In this document: positions 1-9,594 of the stretch, in pieces
Layout: each line of letters opens with the position of its first letter
How positions within the stretch are numbered: position 1 is the stretch's first letter
Notes under the pieces: model-generated
Seen by the model: the letters and a program-made list of their open reading frames with translations, nothing else
Told to the model about the DNA's origin: nothing
Database searches by the model: none
Position numbers and translations under genes: made by a program
Assembly: GCA_015272215.1 (NCBI GenBank)
Contig: JACYMD010000063.1
Coordinates: 62,001 to 126,000, forward strand
DNA from: Rivularia sp. T60_A2020_040
GTDB taxonomy: Bacteria > Cyanobacteriota > Cyanobacteriia > Cyanobacteriales > Nostocaceae
Direction of reading: 5' to 3'
DNA: 64,000 nucleotides

Positions 1-44
1 GTTGTTGCTTTTTCTAATAACCACTAACTACCATCCACCATCCA

Positions 45-956
45 CTATCTTTGTGCCGTTACCGTCTTTTTTTGTTTATCTTGATGCTCTAACAATTCGG
101 GAATAGTCACAAAACGATAACCTTGCTTTTTCAAGTTGCTGATCATTGATGGTAAAGCCGCAACAGTGCTTTTACGCGGACCACCACCATCATGCAACAA
201 TACGATACCACCAGGACTTGCCTGTTTCATGACTCTGCTTACCAAAGTCGCAGCCGGAGGACGAGTGTAATCCATAGAATCGGCAGACCACATCACCACG
301 GTATAATCTTTACTTTGAGCATAGGCAGCTAAGCCATTGTGTAACATTCCACCTGGTGGACGAAACAATGTAGTTCTAGTACCTGTGGTTTTATAAATCA
401 AGTCTGAGGTACGGTCAATTTCTAATGCCGCTGCTTGTTTGTTAAAGAAATGATACCAGTGATGCCAAGTATGATTACCAATAGTATGACCTTCAGAGAC
501 TATTCGCTTTCCTAAATCTGGATAGTTGTTCAAAACTTGTCCGACTACAAAAAACGTGGCTTTAATATCATTTTTTTTCAAGATTTCCAGTACCTGAGCA
601 GTATACTCAGGCCATGGCCCATCATCAAAAGTCAGAGCAATTAATTTATCATCAGGTGCAAGATTCGCTTGCTTGATTGTTGTTCCACGGAACTGTTTTG
701 GCACTGTATGGAAGACACCTTTGGATATCGCTTCCTGTTGCCAAGTGGTAAGCATTGCGCCCTTGAATCCATTTATACGAGAAAGCGAACCAGATTCTGC
801 TGTGATATTTTTAACTTTTATTTGTTGTTTACTATCTATATTAGTAGAGTCTTGCTTGATAGGTAACATCAAACCAAACACAAAACTTCCACACAAAGCA
901 GTAAGAGCAATTAATATTCCTTGAGGTAAAGCTAACGACTTCTTATTATTTTCCAC
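45..956 (-). CDS. NodB-type polysaccharide deacetylase, membrane anchored
   Basis: Probable carbohydrate esterase family 4 (NodB) deacetylase that removes N-acetyl groups from a cell-wall or exported polysaccharide. The motif LTFDDGPWPEYT carries the catalytic Asp and the metal-site Asp. The metal-binding His pair lies in GNHTWHHW, and RPPGG is motif 3. A hydrophobic stretch near residues 10-30 suggests a signal anchor, so the enzyme should act outside the inner membrane. The frame stays open to a GTG at 1019. The GTG at 956 is preferred because AAGGAG lies 12 nt upstream of it, giving about 303 residues, but the start is uncertain. The nearest neighbour is a glycan-transfer cluster on the same strand, separated by nearly 800 nt, so a shared operon is unlikely. 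Confidence 0.85.
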   Translation of the reverse strand: MENNKKSLALPQGILIALTALCGSFVFGLMLPIKQDSTNIDSKQQIKVKNITAESGSLSRINGFKGAMLTTWQQEAISKGVFHTVPKQFRGTTIKQANLAPDDKLIALTFDDGPWPEYTAQVLEILKKNDIKATFFVVGQVLNNYPDLGKRIVSEGHTIGNHTWHHWYHFFNKQAAALEIDRTSDLIYKTTGTRTTLFRPPGGMLHNGLAAYAQSKDYTVVMWSADSMDYTRPPAATLVSRVMKQASPGGIVLLHDGGGPRKSTVAALPSMISNLKKQGYRFVTIPELLEHQDKQKKTVTAQR

Positions 957-1738
957 TAATAAACACGGCTCCTTCACAATCAAACCGCCATTTACGGATA
1001 TGACGGTATGTAATAACACAGTTTTTCTATATTCTTTATTACCCGGTTAATTTTTAGTAATCCTGAAAAATTAAACACAGGTTTACAGAAGTTCGCCTTT
1101 ACAGGCAGATACATGTATAAACTTTACTTAAAAGCCGAAATCAATAATCAGGAACTACAGCTAGTAATCAGTACATTCACTATACAAAATGACTGTATCA
1201 GTTTTACGGCTAACCAGATTCATTTTACATTTAAGGAATGATTTGTCTATCAAAGAAAATGTGAAAATTTTCACCAGGTAATATTTACCTTGTAAGCGTA
1301 ATATCCCAGTCAGACGCTGCTTAGAGTAATTTAGTTTCTGAGGATGTTTTAAAAGTCTAATTTTATACTTTATCTGGCGGTTGAAACCGCAGCTACATAA
1401 ACAAAATCCGTCTACACGGGTTTAAAATTCATTAAGTCCACCTGCGTGGGCGATTTGATTTTTAAGCTGTTTTTTTGATACTTAAAATTTCAATTCGCTA
1501 CTTAAAGGTGCATTTAGTAAGCTATTTTTAATACATAAAAATGAGTATAAAAAGTTAAAGTTACAACATATTAATAATGACAAATACATATTTAAATGCA
1601 GACAGTAGAAACACTGAATTTATCAATATCTGAAAATATTTTTGTGTATTTGCACTTTTAGTATTAGCTTATTTAAGCATTTTCGAGAGAATATTCTTGT
1701 AAGGCAAAATACATATAATATTTATTTTATGGAATAAT
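957..1738. other. Intergenic region, AT-rich, with one dispersed palindromic repeat
   Basis: No convincing gene was seen. The stretch 1364-1453 holds a dispersed repeat (see its own entry). The rest is AT-rich with no clear terminator or RNA gene. Confidence 0.6.
1364..1453. repeat. Dispersed CTGGCGG...CTACA...GGGTTT repeat, copy 1
   Basis: An interspersed repeat made of short inverted pairs, of the form CTGGCGGTTgaAACCGC followed by CTACA and a second palindromic part with CCACCTGCGTGGG. Related copies lie at 7508-7574 and 28365-28490 in this window. All three are between genes, which fits a non-coding dispersed cyanobacterial repeat. Confidence 0.65.
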
Positions 1739-2998
1739 TTAAGCTACCCACTGATTTTGAGCAAATTGTACGGCTAAACTTGCTAATAAAACAGCGAAAA
1801 ATATTGCGATCGCAATACCCCAATCACGATGCTGTTTTAATACTAGCCCCAGAGCGAAAGACAGAGAAACGATACCATAAGCGTAGCGCTCTACAGAGGC
1901 TGTGAGTCCGGTATTAAGTATCAAAAGATAGGAAAAAAAACCGTAAACTGTAGCGACTAAAGGAATTTTAGTGCGTGAATACCATAATAAATAAAGTCCA
2001 CCGAAGACAATAGTTATCTTAACTAAAGGAATTTTTCCAAATGGATTTCCATCTGTTGACCACAAAGGTTCACCGATACCCAACCATAATAATAACCACA
2101 AAAAATATAATATACCGCGCAATTTGATATTAGTTAACTGTTGGTGAAAGCGCCATAGTAAAAAACCGCTGATAATAATTAAGCCAAATAATAAAGGAGA
2201 ACTGAAAACAATTTGCATCAACATATTCCACCATCCTTGAGTAGCGAATCCTGTAGAATCTCGCCAACCTTTTTGTACATGAATAAATGCTAAAGGATCA
2301 TTAAATTTAATTAGACAGTAGAAGCTATAAAGTAAAATACTCGATCCCACAGTAAAACTAGCGAGATAAGCTTTGATACCCCGATGTTGTTTCCAAGCAA
2401 CGAACAAAAAAGCCGGAATCAACATGACTCCAGTGATTCTAGTTGCTGTTGATAATATTCCCCAAATTGCTGCTGATATATGCTGCTTTTTATCAAAAGC
2501 GCGTAAAGCTGCGGTACTGAATAATAGAAATAATCCTTCAGTATAAATTACACTTCCGTAAAGAGAATAAGGACACCATGCCAAAATAACGGTACTCCAA
2601 CGGGCTGCACTTATGCCATAACTTTCTTTTACCCAAGAATAAAGCACAATTAAAGCACCTAAAAAAGCGAAATTATTTAATAATGTGGCTGCCACTTGAA
2701 AAGGTAAACCAAACTGCATAATTAGTTTAGTTAGTAAAGGGAAAAGCGGGTAAAAAGCCACAGAATATTGTTTCCCATCGTTGATAAATTCGTAACCAAC
2801 AACAACAATGCGGTGATACCATATGCTATCCCATGCGTAGAAAACATCCCATCCCAAAGGAAGAGATTGGGCATTTTCTGGAATCGGTAGTAAGGGAGTA
2901 ATGAACAACATGGCGGCAATAATTACTAATCGGCTAAGAAACCACATTGTTGTAGGGAAAATTAAAGGATTATCTAAAAAGTTTTTAGATTGAGTCAT
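1739..2998 (-). CDS. PIG-V-like integral membrane mannosyltransferase (GT-C)
   Basis: A 419-residue polytopic membrane protein with about nine to ten hydrophobic segments. It resembles the PIG-V/GT-C mannosyltransferases, which move a sugar from a polyprenyl-phosphate donor onto a lipid or protein acceptor on the outer face of the membrane. The first loop carries WDVFYAWDSIWYHRI, the usual place for the acidic catalytic motif of GT-C enzymes, followed by FYPLFP, also typical of the family. Genes downstream on the same strand encode a small flippase-like protein, a GT2 enzyme of the dolichyl/polyprenyl-phosphate mannose synthase type, and a methyltransferase. Together they suggest donor synthesis, flipping and transfer. 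The ATG is directly preceded by a TTTTAGA-type short tandem repeat and has no clear ribosome site. Confidence 0.7.
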   Translation of the reverse strand: MTQSKNFLDNPLIFPTTMWFLSRLVIIAAMLFITPLLPIPENAQSLPLGWDVFYAWDSIWYHRIVVVGYEFINDGKQYSVAFYPLFPLLTKLIMQFGLPFQVAATLLNNFAFLGALIVLYSWVKESYGISAARWSTVILAWCPYSLYGSVIYTEGLFLLFSTAALRAFDKKQHISAAIWGILSTATRITGVMLIPAFLFVAWKQHRGIKAYLASFTVGSSILLYSFYCLIKFNDPLAFIHVQKGWRDSTGFATQGWWNMLMQIVFSSPLLFGLIIISGFLLWRFHQQLTNIKLRGILYFLWLLLWLGIGEPLWSTDGNPFGKIPLVKITIVFGGLYLLWYSRTKIPLVATVYGFFSYLLILNTGLTASVERYAYGIVSLSFALGLVLKQHRDWGIAIAIFFAVLLASLAVQFAQNQWVA

Positions 2999-2999
2999 T

Positions 3000-3060
3000 C
3001 GATTTTAGATTTTAGATTTTATATTTTGGATTATATCTTTTGGATTTAAGACTTTTAATA
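3000..3060. repeat. STRR-like heptamer repeat (GATTTTA family)
   Basis: Degenerate tandem copies of GATTTTA/GATTTTG start within two bases of the start codon of the mannosyltransferase gene. They belong to the same family as the arrays at 8976-9095, 28824-28853, 31388-31412, 52834-52862 and 61334-61529. Confidence 0.6.
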
Positions 3061-3095
3061 AAAAACGTTATTTATTGTTATTTATAAAGCGATTC

Positions 3096-3464
3096 TTACT
3101 TTTGCCAAACTACTAATATGACACCAGAAACAATCAAACTTAAACCCATAAGACGAGTTAAAGGAATAGATTCTTTAAAAATAAAATAGCCCAGCAATAC
3201 TGAAAACACATAAACTAAAGATGCTGAAGGTCCAGCTACACTTAAATTAACTCTCGTTAGCAAAAGTATATAAATAATAGCACCAATACCATAACAAGCT
3301 AAACCGATTAATAATTCCGGGGTTGTAATAATTCCCAAAATTTGTTTAACTGCATTTTGTACATCAACTCTCCCTAATTTTACTGCACCGATTTTTAAAA
3401 ACAATTGTCCCATTACACTTGCAGAAACTGACAACATTAACAAACAAAATTCTTGCCAAGACAT
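3096..3464 (-). CDS. Small four-helix EamA/SMR-type transporter, flippase-like subunit
   Basis: A 122-residue protein with four predicted membrane helices, the size and layout of small multidrug resistance or ArnE/ArnF-type subunits. The C-terminal helix ends SGVILVVWQK, and the glycine-rich GPSASLVYVFSVLLGYFIF is typical of EamA-like repeats. ArnE/F proteins move polyprenyl-phosphate sugars across the inner membrane. The neighbours here, a GT2 polyprenyl-phosphate sugar synthase-like gene on one side and a GT-C transferase on the other, make that role more likely than drug export. The assignment is from context. A STRR-like repeat follows its start codon on the upstream side. Confidence 0.65.
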   Translation of the reverse strand: MSWQEFCLLMLSVSASVMGQLFLKIGAVKLGRVDVQNAVKQILGIITTPELLIGLACYGIGAIIYILLLTRVNLSVAGPSASLVYVFSVLLGYFIFKESIPLTRLMGLSLIVSGVILVVWQK

Positions 3465-3495
3465 ATGAATTTTAGATTTTAGATTTTAGATTTGG
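3465..3495. repeat. STRR-like heptamer repeat
   Basis: Three to four copies of TTTTAGA lie directly upstream of the flippase-like gene's ATG. Confidence 0.55.
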
Positions 3496-3569
3496 GATTG
3501 ATTTATCGCGATTTTTAACTGAAGTTATTAATTATTAATTCTTAGTGGTTCGTTTTCCTTGAATCTTTC

Positions 3570-3597
3570 GTAGACGTTATATATAACGTCTCTACAA
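3570..3597. repeat. TAGACGT...ACGTCTCTA palindrome, copy 1
   Basis: AGACGTTATATATAACGTCT is a near-perfect inverted repeat followed by CTAC. Relatives occur at 34161-34190 and 51819-51843. It lies downstream or upstream of minus-strand genes and may form an mRNA hairpin. Confidence 0.5.
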
Positions 3598-3600
3598 TTC

Positions 3601-4560
3601 CTAACTTTTAACTCTTTTCCTATTTACAATTCCTCTAATTTCTTTTACTGTATAAATCGGACGACCTTTAACTTCTTCGTAAATCCTACCAATATATTCA
3701 CCTAAAATACCAATACAAAATAACTGTACTGAACCTAAGAAAAACAGCGCAATTGTAATTAATGTATAACCAATTAAAGGAGAAGCAGAATCAAACAAAC
3801 GCCAATATAAAACTAAAAATATCATTAATAAAGCGACACCTGCTGAAAGCATTCCTAAATAAGTAGCAAGTTTTAACGGAACTCTGGAAAAAGAAATAAT
3901 CCCATTAATAGCTAAAGCCCAAGATTTCGCCAAAGAATACTTTACTTTACCAGCAAAACGTGGGTCTCTTTCAAATGTTATTGCTGTTTGTCGAAAACCT
4001 ACCCAAGCACGCAAACCCCGTATATAACGATTGCGTTCTGGCATAGAATTTAAAATATCAACTACTTCTCGATCCATCAAGCAGAAATCTCCAGTATCGG
4101 GGGGTATATTTACATCAGCTAAACGTCTCAAAATACGATAAAATGCATAAGCTGTAAACCGTTTTAAAACAGTTTCTTTTTTACGAGATAGACGTTGAGC
4201 ATAAACTACTTGATAACCTTGTTGCCATTTTTCAATCATTGGTAAAATGAGTTCTGGTGGATCTTGTAAATCAGCATCCATCACAACTACAACTTTACCG
4301 CAAACAAAATTTAAACCAGCAGTTACAGCTATTTGATGACCAAAATTACGAGCTAAACTTATATAATTAAAATGGTAATCGCGGGCGTGAATTTCACGCA
4401 TTAGATTTAAAGAATTATCCCGACTACCATCATCAACAAAAATTAATTCGGTTTCACCATCTAACTGTTGGATAACAGTTTGTAGACGACGATAAAGTTC
4501 AGGTATATTTTCTTCTTCATTGTAAATTGGGATTACAATCGAAACTATCGGTTGAGTCAT
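3601..4560 (-). CDS. GT2 family glycosyltransferase (polyprenyl-phosphate sugar synthase type)
   Basis: A 319-residue inverting GT-A glycosyltransferase that should load a sugar from a nucleotide donor onto a polyprenyl phosphate at the cytosolic membrane face. The N-terminus [19 protein letters not shown] is the nucleotide-binding strand. [10 protein letters not shown] and [12 protein letters not shown] are the Asp-rich donor and metal motifs of DPM1/GtrB/ArnC-like enzymes. Two membrane helices follow at about residues 230-290, as in the ArnC/GtrB group. The C-terminal [18 protein letters not shown] is characteristic of that subfamily. The gene is about 135 nt from the flippase-like gene and 38 nt from the methyltransferase, all on one strand, so co-transcription is likely. 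Confidence 0.85.
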   Translation of the reverse strand: MTQPIVSIVIPIYNEEENIPELYRRLQTVIQQLDGETELIFVDDGSRDNSLNLMREIHARDYHFNYISLARNFGHQIAVTAGLNFVCGKVVVVMDADLQDPPELILPMIEKWQQGYQVVYAQRLSRKKETVLKRFTAYAFYRILRRLADVNIPPDTGDFCLMDREVVDILNSMPERNRYIRGLRAWVGFRQTAITFERDPRFAGKVKYSLAKSWALAINGIISFSRVPLKLATYLGMLSAGVALLMIFLVLYWRLFDSASPLIGYTLITIALFFLGSVQLFCIGILGEYIGRIYEEVKGRPIYTVKEIRGIVNRKRVKS

Positions 4561-4598
4561 CTGTAATTAATTATCAATGACTGATTATTAATCAACAA

Positions 4599-5342
4599 TT
4601 ATATATGTGGTTTTTGCGCCAATAATAAAACAGATACACCAAAAGGTAGAGAAAGTCTATTGAGAAAATGACGTTCGCTGGCAAATAACCATTGAAAAAA
4701 TTGATTAACTGGTTTCGATGGTAATACTAAATCACTATTGAGTTGATTTTTGTTTTGTTTTGGTAACAGTGTTCCTAAAATTCTGACGATAGCCACTACA
4801 GGGAACAAAAAAGTATTAAAATAACTTCCGTAACTTATTTCATAGCCTGCTGTTTTTACCACACGTTTTAAACTTGTTAATCGATAACGGCGTTTGTGAT
4901 GGTTAATTTCATCGTGTTTGCTCCACAAAAACTTATAAGCTGGAACTGTTATTAATAAATATCCTCCAGGCTTTAGTTTATAGTACAAAGCTTTGAGAGC
5001 GGATAAATCATCATCAAGATGTTCTATCACATCCAGTATTAAAATTAAGTCATGGTGGGAAGTAAAAGGAATATCATCGGGGAGACTGCCTTGTTTAACG
5101 TGAGTTACTTGCCGTTGATTTGCTAGTTGACAAGCCATTTTATCTAATTCCATCGCCGCAACTTGTCCGTGACGGGATAACATTTGTAGATTACCACCCG
5201 TACCGCAACCAGCTTCTAATATTTGAGCATTTTTTGGTAAATTTAATTTTAGAATTACTTGTTCGATAATTCGACGACGCGCTACAAACCACCAATGTTT
5301 ATCTTCTACAGATGCATATTGTAGATAAAAGTCTTTTTCCAT
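4599..5342 (-). CDS. Class I SAM-dependent methyltransferase
   Basis: A 247-residue cytosolic methyltransferase. Motif I for S-adenosylmethionine binding is ILEAGCGTGGNLQML, and LILILDVIEHLDDD matches the motif II region. The substrate cannot be read from the sequence. It leads a minus-strand group of GT2, flippase-like and GT-C genes, so a glycan or glycolipid intermediate is a reasonable inference. A hydrophobic stretch around residue 175 may reflect membrane association. Proteins of this type are often found beside GT2 genes in bacterial glycan loci. Confidence 0.8.
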   Translation of the reverse strand: MEKDFYLQYASVEDKHWWFVARRRIIEQVILKLNLPKNAQILEAGCGTGGNLQMLSRHGQVAAMELDKMACQLANQRQVTHVKQGSLPDDIPFTSHHDLILILDVIEHLDDDLSALKALYYKLKPGGYLLITVPAYKFLWSKHDEINHHKRRYRLTSLKRVVKTAGYEISYGSYFNTFLFPVVAIVRILGTLLPKQNKNQLNSDLVLPSKPVNQFFQWLFASERHFLNRLSLPFGVSVLLLAQKPHI

Positions 5343-5589
5343 AAGCTTTTTTCCAGCTACCCAAATTATAATCAGCTTTCAAGTATCAGAAAACACATAC
5401 CTTCCCAAAATCACAAATTTTTCAGAGCTTTCTTGTGGTAGAATCTCCTATAAATTATTTTTGCGCGCAAATCCCATGAAAAGCGACATTTTTAATCTAT
5501 TTCCCCCTTTATTTTCCCCTTTCTACTTACTTATCTGCAAACATCAATAAAAATAAATAAAGATCAAATAAATATCTAATTTATCATCT

Positions 5590-7377
5590 ATGTTGACATA
5601 TCCATCAGTCTCACGTTTACATAAATTATTTTTAACTAATAGTGACAAATTATCGAGAAAACAAGTCATATTTTGGTTTATTTTGAGCATAACTGTCTCA
5701 ATTGTTTACGCAATATTAGCATTGCAACAAGCTTTTAGCAGCGAGTATGTCGTACAGGATGATGCGAGACAGCACGTATTTTGGATGATGCGTTATGTAG
5801 ATCCAAATTTATTTCCTAACAATTTGATTGCGGATTATTTTCAGTCTGTTGCACCATTTGGATACTCTAGTCTTTATAAAACTTTTGCTTTTTTCGGTAT
5901 TAGTCCATTATTTCTAAATAAACTTCTCCCATCAATTTTGGGACTTTTGACAACTATTTACTGCTTTGGTTTCAGCTTACAAATAATACCTTTACCATTT
6001 ACTGCTTTTTTATCTACATTGATATTCAACCAAAATATTTGGATGAAGGATGATTTATCCTCTGGAACAGCTAGGGCTTTTACTTATCTGTTTTTGCTAG
6101 CATTTTTATATTATTTATCGCGAAAATCTTTGCTCCCTTCTTTGGTTGTAATTGTACTTTTAGGAATTTTTTATCCCCAGTACGTGTTTATTTGTGTGGG
6201 GATTCTAATTGTACGACTGTGGGATTGGAGTGATGGACGCTTGCGTTTTTCTGGACAAAATAATTATTTATTTTCTATAGTAGGAATAGTAGTCGCATTT
6301 TTAGTAATGTTACCTTATGCTCTCAAATCACCGGAATTTGGACCAGTAATTACTGTAGCTCAAGCCAAGCAATTACCAGAATTTTGGTGGGGAGGAAGGA
6401 CTGCTTTTTTTCGGGAAAACCTGATAGATTATTTTCTCAGTGGACGTAGTGGAATTTTTGCTCCTTATGCATTTTCTCCTGTTACTTTAATCGCTGCTTT
6501 TTTTCTCCCGTTAATGAGATTATTTCCGGCAAAATTCCCTTTGTTAGCAAAGATTCAAAGGGAGATAATCATTTTAATTCAATTGCTGATTGTATCAGTA
6601 GGAATGTTCGTTTTAGCTCATCTTTTTCTATTTAAATTTTATCTTCCCAGTCGTTATACCGACCATAGTTTTCGGGTTATTTTAGCCGTATCAGCAGCTA
6701 TTGTTTTTTCTGCTGTTATTGAAGCTATTCTATCTAATTTTAATACAGGAACTAACTCCTACTTTCATACATATTTACGCAAGTTTTTGTCGTCATTTTT
6801 AATAGGTTTTATTGCTATTGGACTGCTTTTCTATTATCCAGTTTTTGTGAAAAACTTTCCTAAATCTGCTTATCAACAAGGTTCTGTACCGGCTTTATAT
6901 GAGTTTTTTCAACAACAACCAAAAGATATTCTCATCGCTTCTATCGCCAGAGAAGCTGATAATTTACCTGCATTTTCCCAACGTTCTATTTTAGTAGGTA
7001 GAGAATATGCAGTTCCTTATCACTTTGGTTATTACAGTCAATTTCGCCAGCGAGTTATAGACTTAATTCAAGCTCAATATAGTGAAAATATTGTCGATGT
7101 AAAAACTTTTATTCAAAAATATGGAGTAGATTACTGGCTCTTAGAATCTGAAGCATTCACTCCCGAATATATCCAAAATAATTTTTTACTAAAACAATAT
7201 TATAAAAGTAATCTCAACCAAGATATATTAGTCAAAATAACCAAAGATATTTTTCAGAGATTGCAGCAGAAGAATCTTCCAGTTTTATCCCAAACAATAC
7301 CAAATTGCACCGTTGCAAAAGTTCAAAATTTTACAGTGCTAGATGCTAAATGTATTTTAAATACTGTTAACAATTAG
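5590..7377 (+). CDS. Polytopic membrane protein of unknown function
   Basis: A 595-residue protein with around ten to eleven hydrophobic helices in its first 420 residues, then a soluble C-terminal part of about 170 residues. The N-terminal loop after helix 1 holds VVQDDARQHVFWMM, acidic and aromatic in the way GT-C transferases are in their first periplasmic loop. No family was recognised with confidence. It is divergent from the glycosylation cluster (247 nt spacing), so a role in the same envelope glycan pathway is possible, either as another GT-C enzyme or as an EpsG/Wzy-like protein. The only evidence is topology and neighbourhood. Codon use looks like its neighbours. Confidence 0.7.
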   Translation: MLTYPSVSRLHKLFLTNSDKLSRKQVIFWFILSITVSIVYAILALQQAFSSEYVVQDDARQHVFWMMRYVDPNLFPNNLIADYFQSVAPFGYSSLYKTFAFFGISPLFLNKLLPSILGLLTTIYCFGFSLQIIPLPFTAFLSTLIFNQNIWMKDDLSSGTARAFTYLFLLAFLYYLSRKSLLPSLVVIVLLGIFYPQYVFICVGILIVRLWDWSDGRLRFSGQNNYLFSIVGIVVAFLVMLPYALKSPEFGPVITVAQAKQLPEFWWGGRTAFFRENLIDYFLSGRSGIFAPYAFSPVTLIAAFFLPLMRLFPAKFPLLAKIQREIIILIQLLIVSVGMFVLAHLFLFKFYLPSRYTDHSFRVILAVSAAIVFSAVIEAILSNFNTGTNSYFHTYLRKFLSSFLIGFIAIGLLFYYPVFVKNFPKSAYQQGSVPALYEFFQQQPKDILIASIAREADNLPAFSQRSILVGREYAVPYHFGYYSQFRQRVIDLIQAQYSENIVDVKTFIQKYGVDYWLLESEAFTPEYIQNNFLLKQYYKSNLNQDILVKITKDIFQRLQQKNLPVLSQTIPNCTVAKVQNFTVLDAKCILNTVNN

Positions 7378-7681
7378 CAGTTATTTATTCCTTCGTCTCT
7401 CATCTACCCTACCCACAATTTCTGAGCAAATCTCAAAGAAAAAGTAGTAAGTAAAACCGCAAAAAAGCTCATTGTTAAACATCCCCAACGGGGATGACGA
7501 GATAAAAGTAAACTTTACCTGGCGGCTAGAAGTCGCCGCTACACAATCAAAACCCACTGAGGTGGGTTTAAATATCCTTGATTTCGCCTTGTCTCCCTTT
7601 GTCTCCCCATCTCCCCATCCCCTATTCTTCAAGCCCCAGACAATTTATAGTAAAGTTGTCTGTTAATTACTTAATAAAATT
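7378..7681. other. Intergenic region with two repeat types
   Basis: Contains the dispersed CTGGCGG...GGGTTT repeat (7508-7574) and a pyrimidine-rich CTCCCCAT tandem stretch at about 7590-7623. Open frames across it on both strands read repeat DNA and are not genes. Confidence 0.6.
7508..7574. repeat. Dispersed CTGGCGG...CTACA...GGGTTT repeat, copy 2
   Basis: Composed of GGCGGCTAGAAGTCGCCGC (inverted repeat), CTACACAATCAAA and AACCCACTGAGGTGGGTT (inverted repeat). Related to copies at 1364-1453 and 28365-28490. Confidence 0.7.
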
Positions 7682-8878
7682 GTGAAAACTATCAGTCTTA
7701 TTGGTTCTACTGGTTCTATTGGTACTCAAACTTTAGATATTGTTAGTCAGTATCCCCAACAGTTTAGGATTGTAGGATTAGCCGCAGGGCGCAACGTAGA
7801 ATTATTAGCATCTCAGATTCGGCAGTTTCGACCGAGTATAGTGGCAATTTGTGATGAAGATAAATTACCACAACTCAAAGAGGCAATAAAAGATATTCAA
7901 CCCCAGCCAACTTTACTCGCGGGGGAAGCGGGTGTGATTGAAGTTGCTCGTTGTGCAGAAGCTGACACTGTAGTTACTGGTATTGTCGGCTGTGCTGGAT
8001 TGTTACCTACTATCGCTGCGATTGAAGCGGGTAAAGATATCGCTTTGGCAAATAAAGAAACTTTAATTGCTGGCGCACCAGTAGTTTTACCTTTAATAAA
8101 AAAACATGGCGTAAAATTATTACCCGCAGATTCCGAACATTCAGCAATATTTCAATGTCTACAAGGCATTCCAGAAGGAGGCTTACGCAAAATTATTCTG
8201 ACTGCTTCCGGTGGTGCTTTCCGTGATTGGGATGTAGAAAAATTAACAGAAGTTACAGTGGCTGATGCAACTAAACATCCTAATTGGTCAATGGGACGTA
8301 AAATTACTGTAGATTCGGCAACTTTGATGAACAAGGGATTGGAAGTAATTGAAGCGCACTACTTATTTAGTTTAGATTACGATGACATTGAAATTGTCAT
8401 TCATCCCCAAAGCATTATTCATTCTTTAATTGAGTTACAAGATACTTCTGTTTTAGCTCAGTTGGGTTGGGCTGATATGCGTTTACCTTTGCTGTATGCT
8501 TTATCTTATCCAGAACGTATTTACACTGACTGGGAACGTTTAGATTTAGTTAAAGCAGGTTCCTTAACATTCCGCGAACCCAATCATCAAAAGTATCCCT
8601 GTATGCAGTTAGCTTACGCTGCTGGTAGGGCTAGCGGCTCAATGCCAGCAGTTTTAAATGCTGCTAACGAACAAGCCGTAGCTTTATTCCTAGAAGAGAA
8701 AATTCACTTTTTAGATATTCCTCGCTGTATCGAAACAGTTTGCGATCGCCATTCTCAAAACAATCATTTACATCCTAATTTAGATGATATTTTGACAGCC
8801 GATAAATGGGCAAGACAAGAAGTAATCAAAGCTGCTGAAACTTTACAAAATGCACCGACAGTAATTTCTATGCGATAA
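7682..8878 (+). CDS. dxr: 1-deoxy-D-xylulose 5-phosphate reductoisomerase
   Basis: Catalyses the NADPH-dependent rearrangement and reduction of DXP to 2-C-methyl-D-erythritol 4-phosphate, the committed step of the MEP isoprenoid pathway that feeds carotenoids, phytol and quinones. At 398 residues it has the usual length. The NADPH fold opens with [13 protein letters not shown] (about residues 7-19). [12 protein letters not shown] and [13 protein letters not shown] hold the conserved Lys, Asp and Glu of the metal site. [19 protein letters not shown] holds the substrate-contacting Ser, Asn, Lys and metal-binding Glu. The start is GTG at 7682, with no strong ribosome site but agreeing with the family N-terminus. 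It stands alone. A tandem repeat separates it from the convergent thioesterase gene. Confidence 0.97.
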   Translation: MKTISLIGSTGSIGTQTLDIVSQYPQQFRIVGLAAGRNVELLASQIRQFRPSIVAICDEDKLPQLKEAIKDIQPQPTLLAGEAGVIEVARCAEADTVVTGIVGCAGLLPTIAAIEAGKDIALANKETLIAGAPVVLPLIKKHGVKLLPADSEHSAIFQCLQGIPEGGLRKIILTASGGAFRDWDVEKLTEVTVADATKHPNWSMGRKITVDSATLMNKGLEVIEAHYLFSLDYDDIEIVIHPQSIIHSLIELQDTSVLAQLGWADMRLPLLYALSYPERIYTDWERLDLVKAGSLTFREPNHQKYPCMQLAYAAGRASGSMPAVLNAANEQAVALFLEEKIHFLDIPRCIETVCDRHSQNNHLHPNLDDILTADKWARQEVIKAAETLQNAPTVISMR

Positions 8879-8882
8879 ATTT

Positions 8883-8943
8883 GACAGTTGTTGGTTGTTA
8901 GTGGTTGGTTGTTAGTGGTTAGTTGTTGGTTGTTGGCTGTTAA
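8883..8943. repeat. TTGTTGGTTGTTAGTGG simple tandem repeat
   Basis: Imperfect tandem of GTTGTTAGTGGTTG-type units just after the dxr stop. Probably slippage-generated intergenic sequence. Confidence 0.5.
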
Positions 8944-8945
8944 TT

Positions 8946-9095
8946 AACTCCGGTGGTACTAACTCCGGTGGTACTAACTCTTTGAATCCAAAATCCAAAA
9001 TCTAAAATCTAAAATCCAAAATTCCTGGTGGTACTCACTCTTTGAATCCAAAATCCAAAATCTAAAATCTAAAATCCAAAATTCCTGGTGTTCCT
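8946..9095. repeat. 15-bp x2 and 60-bp x2 tandem repeats of STRR type
   Basis: Two copies of AACTCCGGTGGTACT (8946-8975) are followed by two almost identical 60-bp units (8976-9035 and 9036-9095). The units are built from AATCCAAAATCTAAAATC heptamer-like blocks. The second unit runs into the stop codon of the minus-strand thioesterase gene (stop at 9094-9096). Confidence 0.8.
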
Positions 9096-9594
9096 AACTC
9101 TTCTTCGATGCAGAAAGCCTTGCAAAAACTTCTTTCATTCCAGGAGGTAGCTGACGCATTATTTTACCTTTTTCCCTATCCATTGCTACCAAGGTAACTT
9201 TAGCACTAACATATAATTCTTGCTTATCGGTTGATTGAATCGCATAATCCCAATTGATGCGAACCCCTGTGACTTCTTCCATACGAGTTTTGACTACAGC
9301 AGTCTTACCCAACTGAAGCGCTCGATGATAGCGTATGGACATTTCTACTACGGGTAACTCGCAGCCTAAACTTACTAAATCGGTATATTCAATCCCAATT
9401 GAGCGTAAGCACTCTATTCTGGCTTCTTCCATCCAAGCAAGATAATTACCATGCCACACAACACCAGCATAATCGGTGTGATGAGGTTGAACTCTCACAG
9501 GATATTCAAACCAGTTTTCAGATGCGTGTAAATATTGATTGTCAATGGCTCCAGTCGGAGGTAGTTGTGGTTTATCTGATTTTTCTTCGGACAT
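9094..9594 (-). CDS. Hotdog-fold acyl-CoA thioesterase (YbgC/4HBT family)
   Basis: A 166-residue single hotdog-domain thioesterase that should hydrolyse an acyl- or aryl-CoA in the cytosol. HTDYAGVVWHGNYLAWMEEA is the 4HBT active-site segment, with the catalytic Asp in HTDYAG, and a typical beta-strand pattern follows. The first 28 residues form a charged, poorly conserved extension. Cyanobacteria use a relative for 1,4-dihydroxy-2-naphthoyl-CoA hydrolysis in phylloquinone synthesis, but this sequence reads closer to the general YbgC type and the substrate cannot be assigned. The gene stands alone, convergent with dxr, with tandem repeats directly after its stop codon. Confidence 0.85.
   Translation of the reverse strand: MSEEKSDKPQLPPTGAIDNQYLHASENWFEYPVRVQPHHTDYAGVVWHGNYLAWMEEARIECLRSIGIEYTDLVSLGCELPVVEMSIRYHRALQLGKTAVVKTRMEEVTGVRINWDYAIQSTDKQELYVSAKVTLVAMDREKGKIMRQLPPGMKEVFARLSASKKS

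Noticed and set aside
669-924. Two plus-strand frames within the deacetylase gene
   Set aside because: They are shadows of a gene with intact NodB motifs on the other strand.
7381-7666. Overlapping open frames between the membrane protein gene and dxr
   Set aside because: Made of the dispersed CTGGCGG repeat and a CTCCCCAT tract, with no start signals.
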